Below, piece by piece: positions 50,894-59,620 of a DNA stretch of 64,000 bases. Source of the DNA: Streptomyces beigongshangae. Lineage in GTDB: Bacteria; Actinomycetota; Actinomycetes; Streptomycetales; Streptomycetaceae. The notes under the pieces are model-generated. The model ran no database searches and had not been told where the DNA came from. It saw nothing but the letters and a program-made list of their open reading frames with translations. The position numbers and the translations under genes were made by a program. How positions within the stretch are numbered: position 1 is the first letter of the stretch; each line of letters opens with the position of its first letter. The stretch is taken from contig NZ_JAHKJW010000003.1 of assembly GCF_019710745.1 (NCBI RefSeq), positions 36,136 through 100,135 on the forward strand, given 5' to 3'.

Positions 50894-51886
50894 ATGGAGT
50901 ACACACAGCTGGGACGCACAGGACTCAAGGTCAGCCGACTCGTCCTCGGGACCATGAACTTCGGGCCGCAGACGGACGAGGCCGACAGCCACGCGATCAT
51001 GGACGCGGCGCTGGACGCGGGCATCAATTTCTTCGACACCGCCAACGTGTACGGCTGGGGTGAGAACAAGGGCCGTACCGAGGAGATCGTCGGCTCCTGG
51101 TTCGCCAAGGGCGACGGCCGCCGCGACAGGACGGTCCTCGCCACCAAGGTGTACGGGAACATGGCCGCCGACGGCGACGCCTGGCCCAACCACGACAAGC
51201 TCTCCGCGCTCAACATCCGCCGCGCGGTCGAGGCCAGCCTGAAGCGGCTGGGCACCGACTACATCGACGTCTACCAGTTCCACCACATCGACCGGGACAC
51301 CCCGTTCGAGGAGATCTGGCAGGCCGTCGACGTCCTGGTGCAGCAGGGCAAGATCCTCTACGCCGGCTCCTCCAACTTCCCCGGTTACAAGATCGCCCAG
51401 GCCAACGAGATCGCCGCGCGCCGCGGCGGCACCATCGGGCTCGTCAGCGAGCAGTGCCTGTACAACCTCGCCGAGCGCCGCGCCGAGATGGAGGTCATCC
51501 CGGCCGCGCGGGAGTACGGGCTCGGCGTCATCCCGTGGTCGCCCCTCCAGGGCGGTCTGCTGGGCGGCGTCATCAAGAAGGAGGTCCAGGGCGGGCGCCG
51601 GGCGAGCGGCCGGACCGCCGAGACCCTCGCCGACCCGGCCGGGCGCGCGCGGATCCAGTCGTACGAGGACCTGCTCGACAAGCACGGGATCGAGCCCGGC
51701 GAGGCCGCCCTGGCCTGGCTGCTGACCCGCCCCGGCGTCACGGGCCCGATCGTCGGCCCGCGCACCGCCGGACAGCTGGAATCGGCGCTGCGGGCCGTGG
51801 AGCTGGAGCTGAGCGAGGAGGTCCTGACCGGCCTGGACGAGATCTTCCCGGGTCCCGGCCCGTCCCCGGAGGCCTTCGCCTGGTAG
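50894..51886 (+). CDS. Aldo/keto reductase
   Basis: 330 residues, (beta/alpha)8 NADPH-dependent reductase. Motifs: YTQLGRTGLKVSRLVLGTMNFG at the N-terminus, FFDTANVYGWGENKGRTEEIVGSW near residues 45-68 (catalytic Asp and Tyr), VLATKVYG (catalytic Lys), IDVYQFHHIDRDTPFEEIWQAVDVLVQQGKILYAGSSNFPGYKIAQA near 120-165 (catalytic His), and GVTGPIVGPRTAGQLESALRA near 285 (NADPH binding). The substrate is unknown; relatives reduce aldehydes, sugars or quinones. Confidence 0.92.
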   Translation: MEYTQLGRTGLKVSRLVLGTMNFGPQTDEADSHAIMDAALDAGINFFDTANVYGWGENKGRTEEIVGSWFAKGDGRRDRTVLATKVYGNMAADGDAWPNHDKLSALNIRRAVEASLKRLGTDYIDVYQFHHIDRDTPFEEIWQAVDVLVQQGKILYAGSSNFPGYKIAQANEIAARRGGTIGLVSEQCLYNLAERRAEMEVIPAAREYGLGVIPWSPLQGGLLGGVIKKEVQGGRRASGRTAETLADPAGRARIQSYEDLLDKHGIEPGEAALAWLLTRPGVTGPIVGPRTAGQLESALRAVELELSEEVLTGLDEIFPGPGPSPEAFAW

Positions 51887-51906
51887 CCCCACGAGGGGCG
51901 CGGGGT

Positions 51907-51933
51907 GGCGGCCGTCACTGACCGACGGCCGCC
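51907..51933. terminator. Hairpin between aldo/keto reductase and micropeptide genes
   Basis: GGCGGCCGTC and GACGGCCGCC pair perfectly around a 7-base loop; the left arm contains the stop codon of the 29-residue peptide gene. A smaller GCCCC-ACGA-GGGGC hairpin precedes it at 51886-51899. It serves both convergent genes. Confidence 0.65.
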
Positions 51934-52004
51934 GCCAAGGCCACCACGACGAACATCAGCACCAGCACTCCGGCCATGATCCGGTTTCGCGTCTTCGGGT
52001 CCAC
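51915..52004 (-). CDS. 29-residue hydrophobic membrane micropeptide
   Basis: The GTG at 52004 opens VDPKTRNRIMAGVLVLMF and a hydrophobic end VVVALAAAVGQ. A basic N-terminal segment is followed by one transmembrane helix. TACGCT on the minus strand ends six bases before the GTG, the same geometry as serC, so the transcript is probably leaderless. I recall near-identical short proteins (DPKTRxRIMxGVLxLMFVVV) in other Streptomyces, which supports a real gene. Function unknown. Confidence 0.65.
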   Translation of the reverse strand: MDPKTRNRIMAGVLVLMFVVVALAAAVGQ

Positions 52005-52027
52005 GCAGCGAGCGTAACCGCCCTTCC

Positions 52028-52612
52028 TCAGCCGTCCCCGCGGAGGGGCCCGCCAAGAGGCCACCGCCGCAGCACCTCGTACCGGGGCCGGTCCCCCGGC
52101 ACCCCCGACACGGGCAGCCGGCTCCGTACCAGGCACAGGTCGGCGACCGTCCAGTCCCGCCCGGCGAACCCGTCCAGCGACGCCGCGTACGGGGCGAGCT
52201 CCACGTCCCCCGAGGCACGCGCCAGGGTGAGGTGCGGCCGGTGACCGCGGCGCTCCTCCCGGGCGACGCCCGCCCGGCGCCCCGCCGCCAGCGCCCGCTC
52301 GGCCAGCAGCCGCAGGGTCCGTACGTCGCCCGCGGCGCCCACCCACAGCGCCCGGTCCCCGAACCGTCCCCCGCCGCGCAGCGAGAGCGGGAAGGGGGCG
52401 GTCCGGAGCGCCGCGCGTCCGAGCCGGGCGGACAGGTCCGGTACGACGTCCTCGGCGACCTCGCCGTAGAAGGCGAGGGTGAAGTGCCAGCCGGACGGGT
52501 CCGTCCAGCGCAGCCCCCGCCCGGCCCCCGGGAGTCCGCGCAGCTCGCCCACGACCGGGCCCAGCTCGGTGACGGCGTCCGCGGGAGGCAGCACGGCGGC
52601 GAAGAGTCTCAT
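52028..52612 (-). CDS. thpR: RNA 2',3'-cyclic phosphodiesterase
   Basis: 194 residues, 2H phosphoesterase superfamily. Both catalytic HxTx motifs are present: HFTLAFYG near residue 43 and HLTLARAS near 128. These enzymes open 2',3'-cyclic phosphates on RNA ends (formerly called 2'-5' RNA ligase). The ATG at 52612 starts MRLFAAVLPPADAV, the classical N-terminus. Confidence 0.9.
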   Translation of the reverse strand: MRLFAAVLPPADAVTELGPVVGELRGLPGAGRGLRWTDPSGWHFTLAFYGEVAEDVVPDLSARLGRAALRTAPFPLSLRGGGRFGDRALWVGAAGDVRTLRLLAERALAAGRRAGVAREERRGHRPHLTLARASGDVELAPYAASLDGFAGRDWTVADLCLVRSRLPVSGVPGDRPRYEVLRRWPLGGPLRGDG

Positions 52613-52674
52613 CCCGCCAGCCTGCCAGGCGGACCGGACGACCGGTCCCGCCGAGCGGCCCTGTCCGGCGGGAC

Positions 52675-54024
52675 CTACGCGGCCGTCGCCAGTTCCCGGC
52701 TCCGGGGGACGAAGCGGACGTGCGGGTGGCCGTGGTTCCAGCGCACCGACAGGCGCAGGCCGCCCACCCGGGCCAGGGCCAGGCCGACGGTGACCGCCGC
52801 CAGGAGCGAGACGACGCCGCCCACGGCGAAGCCGGCCCGGGGCCCGTACGCGTCGGTGATCCAGCCGACGACGGGCGCCCCCAGCGGCGTACCGCCCATG
52901 AAGACCATCATGAACAGCGCCATGACCCGGCCGCGCATGGCGGGGTCGGTGCCCATCTGGACCGCGGTGTTGGCCGTGACGTTCACGGTCAGGCCGGCCA
53001 TGCCTATGGGGACCATGAGCAGGGCGAAGAGCCAGTAGGACGGGACCAGCGCGGCCACGACCTCCAGGACGCCGAAGGCGACGGCGGCGGCGATCAGCAC
53101 GCGCAGCCGGGCCGTGCCGCGCCGGGCGGCGAGCAGCGCGCCCGCGACCGAGCCCACGGCCATCAGCGTGTTGAACAGGCTGTACGCGCCCGCGCCGGCG
53201 TGGAAGACGTCGTCCGCGTACGCCGACAGCCAGACGGGGAAGTTGAAGCCGAAGGTGCCGATGAAGCCGACGAGGATGATCGGCCACATCAGTTCGGGGC
53301 GGCCGGCGACGTAACGCAGGCCCTCGCGGAGCTGTCCCTTGGCGCGCGGGGCGCGCTCGACCTGGTTGATCTCGCTGGAGCGCATCATCAGCAGGCCCGC
53401 GATGGGCGCGAGGAACGACAGCCCGTTGAGCAGGAACGCCCAGCCCGTACCCACGCCGGTGATCAGCACACCGGCGACGGCGGGCCCGACCAGCCGGGCG
53501 GACTGGAAGTTCGCGGAGTTGAGGCTGACCGCGTTCTGCAGCTGTCCGGGACCGACCATCTCGGCGACGAACGACTGCCGTGCCGGGTTGTCGACCACCG
53601 TGGCGAGGCCGACGGCGAAGGCGGCGACGTAGACGTGCCACACCTGGACGTGCCCGGTGAGGGTCAGGAAGGCGAGCGCGAGGCCGGTGAGGCCCATCGC
53701 GGTCTGGGTGGCCAGCAGCGTCGGGCGCTTGGGCAGCCGGTCGACGAGGACGCCGCCGTAGAGGCCGAAGAGCAGCATCGGCAGGAACTGCAGGGCCGTG
53801 GTGAACCCGACGGCGGCGGAGGAACCGGTGAGGCTCAGCACCAGCCAGTCCTGGGCGATGCGCTGCATCCAGGTGCCGGTGTTGGAGACGACCTGGCCGG
53901 TGAAGAAGAGGCGGTAGTTCCTGATCCTCAGCGAGCTGAACATCGAGGAACGCGTCTTGGGGTCGGACGGGGAGTTGTGGGCGGCAGGTGCGGGGGCGGA
54001 GTCTGCTCCGGGTCCCGTACTCAA
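52675..54024 (-). CDS. MFS transporter (Enterobactin-exporter/EntS-like group)
   Basis: 449 residues from a TTG at 54024, chosen because AAGGAGG lies nine bases upstream; the frame is open further upstream without a ribosome binding site. About twelve transmembrane helices start at MFSSLRIRNYRLFFTGQVVSNTGTWMQRIAQDWLVLSLTGSSAAVGF, with VVDNPARQSFVAEMVGP near 165 and GGTPLGAPVVGWITDAYGPR near 400. It probably exports drugs or siderophore-like compounds. It lies downstream of a MarR gene and is probably controlled by it. Confidence 0.88.
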   Translation of the reverse strand: MSTGPGADSAPAPAAHNSPSDPKTRSSMFSSLRIRNYRLFFTGQVVSNTGTWMQRIAQDWLVLSLTGSSAAVGFTTALQFLPMLLFGLYGGVLVDRLPKRPTLLATQTAMGLTGLALAFLTLTGHVQVWHVYVAAFAVGLATVVDNPARQSFVAEMVGPGQLQNAVSLNSANFQSARLVGPAVAGVLITGVGTGWAFLLNGLSFLAPIAGLLMMRSSEINQVERAPRAKGQLREGLRYVAGRPELMWPIILVGFIGTFGFNFPVWLSAYADDVFHAGAGAYSLFNTLMAVGSVAGALLAARRGTARLRVLIAAAVAFGVLEVVAALVPSYWLFALLMVPIGMAGLTVNVTANTAVQMGTDPAMRGRVMALFMMVFMGGTPLGAPVVGWITDAYGPRAGFAVGGVVSLLAAVTVGLALARVGGLRLSVRWNHGHPHVRFVPRSRELATAA

Positions 54025-54244
54025 CGGCGTTCGCCTCCTTGCATGGTGCGAATGTGCAGTGCGAGTGTGCGGTGCGCGCGTGTGATGCGGTGTGCGTGGT
54101 GCCTGGGTGCCGATACCGCGCGTGGTGCGAGTACCGCGCATGGTGCCGGTGATGCCTGAGCTGCCTGGGCTGTCCGCCCGGTCCGTCCTGCCCGCTCTGC
54201 CCGTCCTGCCGACAGCGCTTGTCGCGCCCCCGGGTGCGTCCGGC

Positions 54245-54682
54245 CTAGAGGTGCGCGAGCTTCTCCAGGACGGGTGCGGCCTCGCGCAGCTTCGCCCACT
54301 CGTCCTCGTCGAGGCTGTCGGCGAGGGAGGCCAGCCACGCGTTCCGCTTGCGGCGGCTCTCGTCGAGCATGGCCTCGGCGCGCTCGGTCTGGGTGACCAC
54401 CTTCTGGCGGCGGTCGTCGGGGTGCGGCTCCAGGCGGACCAGGCCCTTGGCCTCCAGCAGCGCCACGATGCGGGTCATCGAGGGCGGCTGCACGTGCTCC
54501 TTGCGGGCGAGCTCGCCCGGTGTGGCCGTACCGCAGCGGGCGAGGGTGCCCAGGACCGACATCTCGGTCGGGCTCAGTGACTCGTCGACCCGCTGGTGCT
54601 TGAGTCGGCGCGACAGACGCATCACGGCGGAGCGCAGGGAGTTCACGGCGGCGGCATTGTCGCCATGGGTCAGGTCAGCCAT
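54245..54682 (-). CDS. MarR-family transcriptional regulator
   Basis: 145 residues. The winged HTH is seen in LSPTEMSVLGTLARCGTATPGELARKEHVQPPSMTRIVALLEAKGLVRLEPHPDDRRQKVVTQTERAEAML, including the Asp-Asp-Arg-Arg wing typical of MarR proteins. Its start lies next to an AT-rich palindrome. It probably represses itself and the MFS gene 220 bases downstream on the same strand. Confidence 0.9.
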   Translation of the reverse strand: MADLTHGDNAAAVNSLRSAVMRLSRRLKHQRVDESLSPTEMSVLGTLARCGTATPGELARKEHVQPPSMTRIVALLEAKGLVRLEPHPDDRRQKVVTQTERAEAMLDESRRKRNAWLASLADSLDEDEWAKLREAAPVLEKLAHL

Positions 54683-54686
54683 GTTC

Positions 54687-54714
54687 TTTAGAATAACTCA
54701 TTACTCTAACTAAA
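54687..54714. promoter_or_regulatory. MarR operator candidate
   Basis: TTTAG (54687-54691) and CTAAA (54710-54714), with inner TTAGA/TCTAA arms, frame an unusually AT-rich stretch (AATAACTCATTAC) directly upstream of the marR ATG. Confidence 0.55.
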
Positions 54715-54775
54715 GACCACCGCGATGCCGCATTACCGGCCGTGACCCCGGACACTCCGCCCTTACATCACCCAT

Positions 54776-55018
54776 ATGAGTGATACGAGTGCGGAAAGTG
54801 ACCCGGGACACGTTCCGGCCGCGACCCTTGTGTCCATGGGGACCAGCGTGCTCAGCCTGCGCATAGACGGGGAGCTGCTCGACCGGCTCCGGCGTCATGC
54901 GGCGAAGAGGGGGATGAGCGTCCAGGACTATGTCGTCCGGACGCTCGTTCGCGACGACTTCGACGAGCGGTTCCAGACCGCGGTCGAGAAGACGGAGAGG
55001 TTCTACGGGGTTCCGTAG
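54776..55018 (+). CDS. Ribbon-helix-helix protein
   Basis: 80 residues from the ATG at 54776; an ATG at 54836 (MGTSVLSLRIDGELLDRL) is an alternative because the conserved domain begins there. The RHH fold is VLSLRIDGELLDRLRRHAAKRGMSVQDYVVRTLVRDDF, resembling CopG/Arc or antitoxin-like DNA-binding domains. The C-terminal tail is acidic (DERFQTAVEKTERFYG). No toxin gene is beside it, so a simple toxin-antitoxin role is not supported. Confidence 0.7.
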   Translation: MSDTSAESDPGHVPAATLVSMGTSVLSLRIDGELLDRLRRHAAKRGMSVQDYVVRTLVRDDFDERFQTAVEKTERFYGVP

Positions 55019-55020
55019 CG

Positions 55021-55057
55021 CCCGGGGGCGGTCCTCCTTCGAGGGCCGCCCCGGGGG
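55021..55057. terminator. Hairpin between RHH and NCS2 permease genes
   Basis: CCCGGGGGCGG and CCGCCCCGGG form an imperfect GC stem around TCCTCCTTCGAGGG, directly after the RHH stop and before the permease stop on the other strand. Confidence 0.6.
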
Positions 55058-55064
55058 GAGTGCG

Positions 55065-56522
55065 TCAGGTCAGGCCCAGCGCCGGCATGAGGTAGTAGAA
55101 GGCGAAGACCGCCGACACCACGTACATCGCGACGGGCACCTCCCGGCCGCGCCCGGCGGCCAGCCGCAGCACGACGAACGTGATGAAACCCATGCCGATG
55201 CCGTTCGTGATCGAGTACGTGAACGGCATCATCAGCATCGTCACGAACGCGGGGATCGCGATGGTGTGGTCGGCCCAGTCGATCTGCCGGATCGAGCCCG
55301 ACAGGATCAGGAAGCCGACCGCGACCAGCGCCGGGGTGGCGGCCTGGGACGGGACCATCGTGGCGACCGGGGTCAGGAAGAGGGCGACCGCGAAGAGCGC
55401 GCCGGTGACCACGTTCGCGAAGCCGGTGCGCGCGCCCTCGCCGACACCCGCCGTGGACTCCACGAAGCAGGTGGTCGCGGACGAGGAGGTCGCGCCGCCC
55501 GCGGCGACCGCGATGCCGTCGACGAAGAGCACCTTGCTGACGCCCGGCATGTTGCCGTCCTCGTCGGTCAGCTTCGCCTCGTCGCCGATGCCCATGATCG
55601 TGCCCATCGCGTCAAAAAAGCACGACAGCAGGACCGTGAAGACGAACAGCACGCCGGTCAGTACGCCGACCTTGCCGAAGCCGCCGAAGAGACTGACCTC
55701 CCCGATGAGCCCGAAGTCGGGGCTCGCGACCGGGTTGCCGGGCCACTTCGGGGTGGTCAGGCCCCAGGACGGCACCTTCGCCACCGCGTTGATCACGACG
55801 GCCACGGCCGTCATCACGACGATCGAGACGAGGATCGCGCCCGGCACCCTGCGCACGATCAGCGCCAGCGTGAGCAGCGTGCCGAGGACGAAGACCAGGA
55901 CGGGCCAGCCGTTGAGGTGCCCGGTGCCGCCGAGCTGAAGCGGCACGGTCGTGTGGGCGGCGTCCGGGATGCGGGAGACGAAGCCCGCGTCGACGAGGCC
56001 GATCATCAGGATGAACAGGCCGATGCCGATCGCGATGCCCTTGCGCAGGCCGAACGGCACCGCGTTCATGACGCGCTCGCGCAGACCGGTGGCGACCAGC
56101 AGCATGACCACGAACCCGGCCAGCACGACCATGCCCATGGCGTCCGGCCAGGACATCCGGGGCGCGAGCTGGAGCGCGACGACCGTGTTCACGCCGAGAC
56201 CGGCCGCGAGCGCGATCGGCACGTTGCCGATGACGCCCATCAGGATCGTGGTGAAGGCCGCGGTCAGCGCGGTCGCGGTGACCAGCTGGCCGTTGTCCAG
56301 CTGGTGCCCGTACATGTCCTTCGCGCTGCCCAGGATGATCGGGTTCAGCACGATGATGTAGGCCATCGCGAAAAAGGTGGCGAAACCACCGCGGACCTCA
56401 CGGGGCAGGGTGCTGCCCCGCTCGGAGATCCGGAAGTAGCGGTCGAGGGCGCCGTGGGCGGAGGCGGACCCGGGGTCCGGCTCCTTGGGCACGGGGGCCT
56501 TGGCGGGGGCCGAGGGGGGCAT
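55065..56522 (-). CDS. NCS2-family purine permease (AzgA-like)
   Basis: 485 residues, about 12-14 transmembrane helices. Family features: RYFRISERGSTLPREVRGGFATFFAMAYIIVLNPIIL near residue 28, ALAAGLGVNTVVALQLAP near 105, FVESTAGVGEGARTGFANVVTGALF near 357, and a discontinuous helix region near SSSATTCFVEST. AzgA-like members import guanine, hypoxanthine or adenine with protons. The 196-base upstream region contains AT-rich elements (TATGAACATATAG) but I could not recognise a purine riboswitch. Confidence 0.9.
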   Translation of the reverse strand: MPPSAPAKAPVPKEPDPGSASAHGALDRYFRISERGSTLPREVRGGFATFFAMAYIIVLNPIILGSAKDMYGHQLDNGQLVTATALTAAFTTILMGVIGNVPIALAAGLGVNTVVALQLAPRMSWPDAMGMVVLAGFVVMLLVATGLRERVMNAVPFGLRKGIAIGIGLFILMIGLVDAGFVSRIPDAAHTTVPLQLGGTGHLNGWPVLVFVLGTLLTLALIVRRVPGAILVSIVVMTAVAVVINAVAKVPSWGLTTPKWPGNPVASPDFGLIGEVSLFGGFGKVGVLTGVLFVFTVLLSCFFDAMGTIMGIGDEAKLTDEDGNMPGVSKVLFVDGIAVAAGGATSSSATTCFVESTAGVGEGARTGFANVVTGALFAVALFLTPVATMVPSQAATPALVAVGFLILSGSIRQIDWADHTIAIPAFVTMLMMPFTYSITNGIGMGFITFVVLRLAAGRGREVPVAMYVVSAVFAFYYLMPALGLT

Positions 56523-56718
56523 GGAGGACCTTTTTGGAGTTTCGTACGAGTAAAAGGGGGACGGGGTCAGGTAATTTCAGTATGAACATATAGCTCCCGT
56601 AGCGCTATCCGCACGCGTGGACCGCAGGCCCACCGGCACACGGGCGCCGCGCGGGCACCGTGTCGGGCACCGCGCGGGGCCGGATGAAGTCCGGTGATCG
56701 GCCTCGTAAGCTGTCCCC

Positions 56719-56973
56719 ATGGCGAAGTGGACACCGAAACACGAGGCACCGGAACCCCTGGAGGGTCCCGTGGTCGCCACCGTCGCGGGCGGCACGGCCA
56801 TCTGGTTCGTCCTCTTCCTGGTCCAGCTCCCGTTCTACGGGTGGCTCGACGACAACGGCCATGTGTGGTGGCTGTGGACATGCCTGTTCGGTACGGCCCT
56901 GGGCCTGTTCGGCATCTGGTACGCCAAGGGCTGGGAGGCGGCCGTCAGACGCAAGGCGGCGTCCCGCCCCTAG
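56719..56973 (+). CDS. DUF2530 small membrane protein
   Basis: 84 residues with two transmembrane helices (GPVVATVAGGTAIWFVLFLVQLPF and VWWLWTCLFGTALGLFGIWYA). The C-terminus is basic. The pattern matches the actinobacterial DUF2530 family, of unknown function. TAAGCT at 56707-56712 ends six bases before the ATG and no ribosome binding site is present, so translation is probably leaderless. Confidence 0.8.
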   Translation: MAKWTPKHEAPEPLEGPVVATVAGGTAIWFVLFLVQLPFYGWLDDNGHVWWLWTCLFGTALGLFGIWYAKGWEAAVRRKAASRP

Positions 56974-57106
56974 GGTCGGCGGGGCGGGCGTCCCCGATTC
57001 GGGCCGGCCCTCCGTACCACCACGGCACCATCCCCCCTCCTCCCCAGGTCGGATCTTTACGGCACTCACCGGGTGAAGCCGTACCTCCCCCCGTACCGTC
57101 GAAGAC

Positions 57107-59569
57107 ATGACGCACATCGACGCGGGCGCCGAACTCGACCCTGTGCATCCCGTCCCCCTGCCGCCGTCCCCGGCCGCGACCCGGTCGACGGGGCTCACCG
57201 CGGCCGAGGTGGCCGAGCGCGTGGCGCGGGGCGAGGTCAACGACGTACCGGTGCGCAGCAGTCGCTCCGCGCTCGACATCGTCCGTGCGAACGTCTTCAC
57301 CCGGTTCAACGCGATCATCGGCGTGCTCTGGCTGGTCATGCTGTTCGTCGCGCCGTTCCAGGACAGCCTGTTCGGTTACGTGATCCTCGCGAACACCGGG
57401 ATCGGCATCGTCCAGGAGCTGCGCGCGAAGAAGACCCTGGACTCGCTCGCGGTGATCGGCGAGGCGCGGCCGACCGTCCGCAGGGACGGGACCACGACCG
57501 GGATCGCCACCTCCGGGATCGTGCTCGGGGACCTCATCGAGATCGGGCCCGGTGACAAGATCGTCGTGGACGGCGACTGCGCCGAGGCCGAGGGCCTGGA
57601 GATAGACGAGTCACTGCTCACCGGCGAGGCGGACCCGGTGGTCAAGCAGCCCGGCGACCGCGTCATGTCGGGCAGCTTCGTGGTGGCGGGCGGCGGCGCG
57701 TTCACCGCGACGAGGGTGGGCCGCGAGGCGTACGCGGCGCAGCTGGCCGAGGAGGCGAGCCGCTTCACCCTCGTCCACTCCGAGCTGCGGACGGGCATCT
57801 CCACGATCCTCAAGTACGTGACGTGGATGCTGGTCCCGGCCGCCGTGGGCCTGGCCGTCACCCAGCTCGTCAGCAAGGACGACGACGTCAAGGACTCGAT
57901 CGCGCGGGCCGTCGGCGGCATCGTGCCCATGGTCCCGGAGGGCCTGGTCCTGCTCACCTCCGTCGCCTTCGCCATCGGCGTCATCAGGCTCGGCCGCAAG
58001 CAGTGCCTGGTCCAGGAGTTGCCCGCCATCGAGGGCCTCGCCCGCGTCGACACGGTCTGCCTCGACAAGACGGGCACGCTCACCGAGGGCGGCATGGACG
58101 TCACCGGGCTGCACCTCCTGGACACCGGTGAGGGCGGCGGCGAGGGCGGCGGCACCGGTGAGGGCAGTGGTGACGAGGCGTACGTACGGAAGGTGCTGGG
58201 CGCCCTCGGTGCGTCGGACCCCCGCCCGAACGCCTCGCTCAAGGCGGTGATCGACGCCTGCCCGGACAGCGGGGACTGGCGCCGCACGGCCGCCCTGCCC
58301 TTCTCCTCCGCGCGCAAGTACAGCGGGGCGTCCTTCGTGGAGAGCGAGGCCGAAGGCACCTCGCGTACGTGGCTGCTCGGCGCCCCGGACGTGCTGCTGC
58401 CCGACGACGACCCCGCGCTCGCGGAGGCGGAGCAGCTCAACGAGCAGGGGCTGCGGGTCCTGCTGCTCGCCCGGGCGGCCGGGGAGCTCGACGACCCGCG
58501 GGTGGGGGAGGGCGCGCGGCCGGTCGCGCTCGTCGTGCTCGAACAGCGGCTGCGGCCCGACGCGGCGGACACCCTGCGGTACTTCGACGAGCAGGACGTA
58601 CGCGCCAAGGTGATCTCCGGCGACAACGCCGTCTCGGTCGGCGCGGTCGCCGCCAAGCTCGGCCTGCCCGGCGCCGCCGCCACGGTCGACGCGCGCCGGC
58701 TGCCCACCGAGCGGGACGAGATGGCCAGGGCCCTGGACGAGGGCTCGGTGTTCGGGCGGGTCACCCCGCAGCAGAAGCGCGACATGGTGGGCGCGCTCCA
58801 GTCGAACGGCCACACGGTGGCGATGACCGGCGACGGCGTGAACGACGTGCTCGCGCTGAAGGACGCCGACATCGGCGTGGCGATGGGGTCGGGCTCGGAG
58901 GCCACCAAGGCGGTCGCCCAGATCGTGCTGCTGAACAACAGCTTCGCGACGCTGCCCTCGGTGGTCGCGGAGGGGCGCCGGGTCATCGGGAACATCACGC
59001 GGGTGGCGACCCTGTTCCTGGTGAAGACGGTGTACTCCGTGCTGCTGGCGGTGCTGGTGGTGTGCTCGCAGGTGGAGTACCCCTTCCTGCCGCGGCACCT
59101 GACGCTGCTGTCCACGCTGACGATCGGGGTGCCGGCGTTCTTCCTGGCGCTCGCGCCCAACAAGGAGCGGGCCCGGCCGCACTTCGTGCGACGGGTGATG
59201 CGGTACTCGATCCCGGGCGGGGTGGTGGCGGGGCTGGCCACGTTCACGACGTACCTGCTCGCCCGGCACCACTACACCGGGCCGGAGGCGCTGGACGCGG
59301 AGACCAGTGCCGCGACGCTGACGCTGTTCCTGATCTCGCTCTGGGTGCTGGCGATCATCGCCCGCCCCTACACCTGGTGGCGGATCTGCCTGGTCGCCAC
59401 GATGGGCGCGGGGTTCCTGCTGGTCCTGACCGTGCCGTGGCTCCAGGACTTCTTCGCGCTGCGGCTGGTCGGCACGGTGCTGCCGTGGACGGCGGTGGGC
59501 GTCGCGGCGGTGGCGGCGGCCGCCCTGGAGTTCCTGTGGCGGTGGGTGGACCGCCACGTTCCCGCCTGA
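57107..59569 (+). CDS. Cation-transporting P-type ATPase (CtpE-like)
   Basis: 820 residues. Actuator region with LEIDESLLTGEADPV near 165; membrane motif MVPEGLVLLTS near 277 in place of a PEGL-P or CPC metal site; phosphorylation site DKTGTLTEGG near 324; hinge MTGDGVNDVLALKDADIGVAMGSGSEATKAVAQIVLL near 575-610. The Gly-rich insert GEGGGEGGGTGEGSGDE lies in the N-domain. The PEGL form resembles mycobacterial CtpE, a calcium importer, rather than heavy-metal pumps. ATG start at 57107; the gene stands alone. Confidence 0.88.
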   Translation: MTHIDAGAELDPVHPVPLPPSPAATRSTGLTAAEVAERVARGEVNDVPVRSSRSALDIVRANVFTRFNAIIGVLWLVMLFVAPFQDSLFGYVILANTGIGIVQELRAKKTLDSLAVIGEARPTVRRDGTTTGIATSGIVLGDLIEIGPGDKIVVDGDCAEAEGLEIDESLLTGEADPVVKQPGDRVMSGSFVVAGGGAFTATRVGREAYAAQLAEEASRFTLVHSELRTGISTILKYVTWMLVPAAVGLAVTQLVSKDDDVKDSIARAVGGIVPMVPEGLVLLTSVAFAIGVIRLGRKQCLVQELPAIEGLARVDTVCLDKTGTLTEGGMDVTGLHLLDTGEGGGEGGGTGEGSGDEAYVRKVLGALGASDPRPNASLKAVIDACPDSGDWRRTAALPFSSARKYSGASFVESEAEGTSRTWLLGAPDVLLPDDDPALAEAEQLNEQGLRVLLLARAAGELDDPRVGEGARPVALVVLEQRLRPDAADTLRYFDEQDVRAKVISGDNAVSVGAVAAKLGLPGAAATVDARRLPTERDEMARALDEGSVFGRVTPQQKRDMVGALQSNGHTVAMTGDGVNDVLALKDADIGVAMGSGSEATKAVAQIVLLNNSFATLPSVVAEGRRVIGNITRVATLFLVKTVYSVLLAVLVVCSQVEYPFLPRHLTLLSTLTIGVPAFFLALAPNKERARPHFVRRVMRYSIPGGVVAGLATFTTYLLARHHYTGPEALDAETSAATLTLFLISLWVLAIIARPYTWWRICLVATMGAGFLLVLTVPWLQDFFALRLVGTVLPWTAVGVAAVAAAALEFLWRWVDRHVPA

Positions 59570-59584
59570 GCGGGAACGGGCGGA

Positions 59585-59615
59585 CTCCCCGCGCCCCTGG
59601 CGGGAGCGCGGGGAG
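59585..59615. terminator. Bidirectional terminator after the P-type ATPase gene
   Basis: CTCCCCGCGC and GCGCGGGGAG pair perfectly, with an inner CCC/GGG. It separates convergent genes and overlaps a partial copy of the dispersed 20-base repeat (CCCCGCGCCCCT). Confidence 0.75.
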
Positions 59616-59620
59616 GGAGA

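Noticed and set aside
54776..55018. Type II toxin-antitoxin module
   Set aside because: An RHH protein is present but no toxin-like gene lies next to it; neighbours are marR and a permease on the opposite strand.
56523..56718. Purine riboswitch ahead of the NCS2 permease
   Set aside because: I could not find the conserved junction and loop sequences of a purine riboswitch; only AT-rich promoter-like elements are present.
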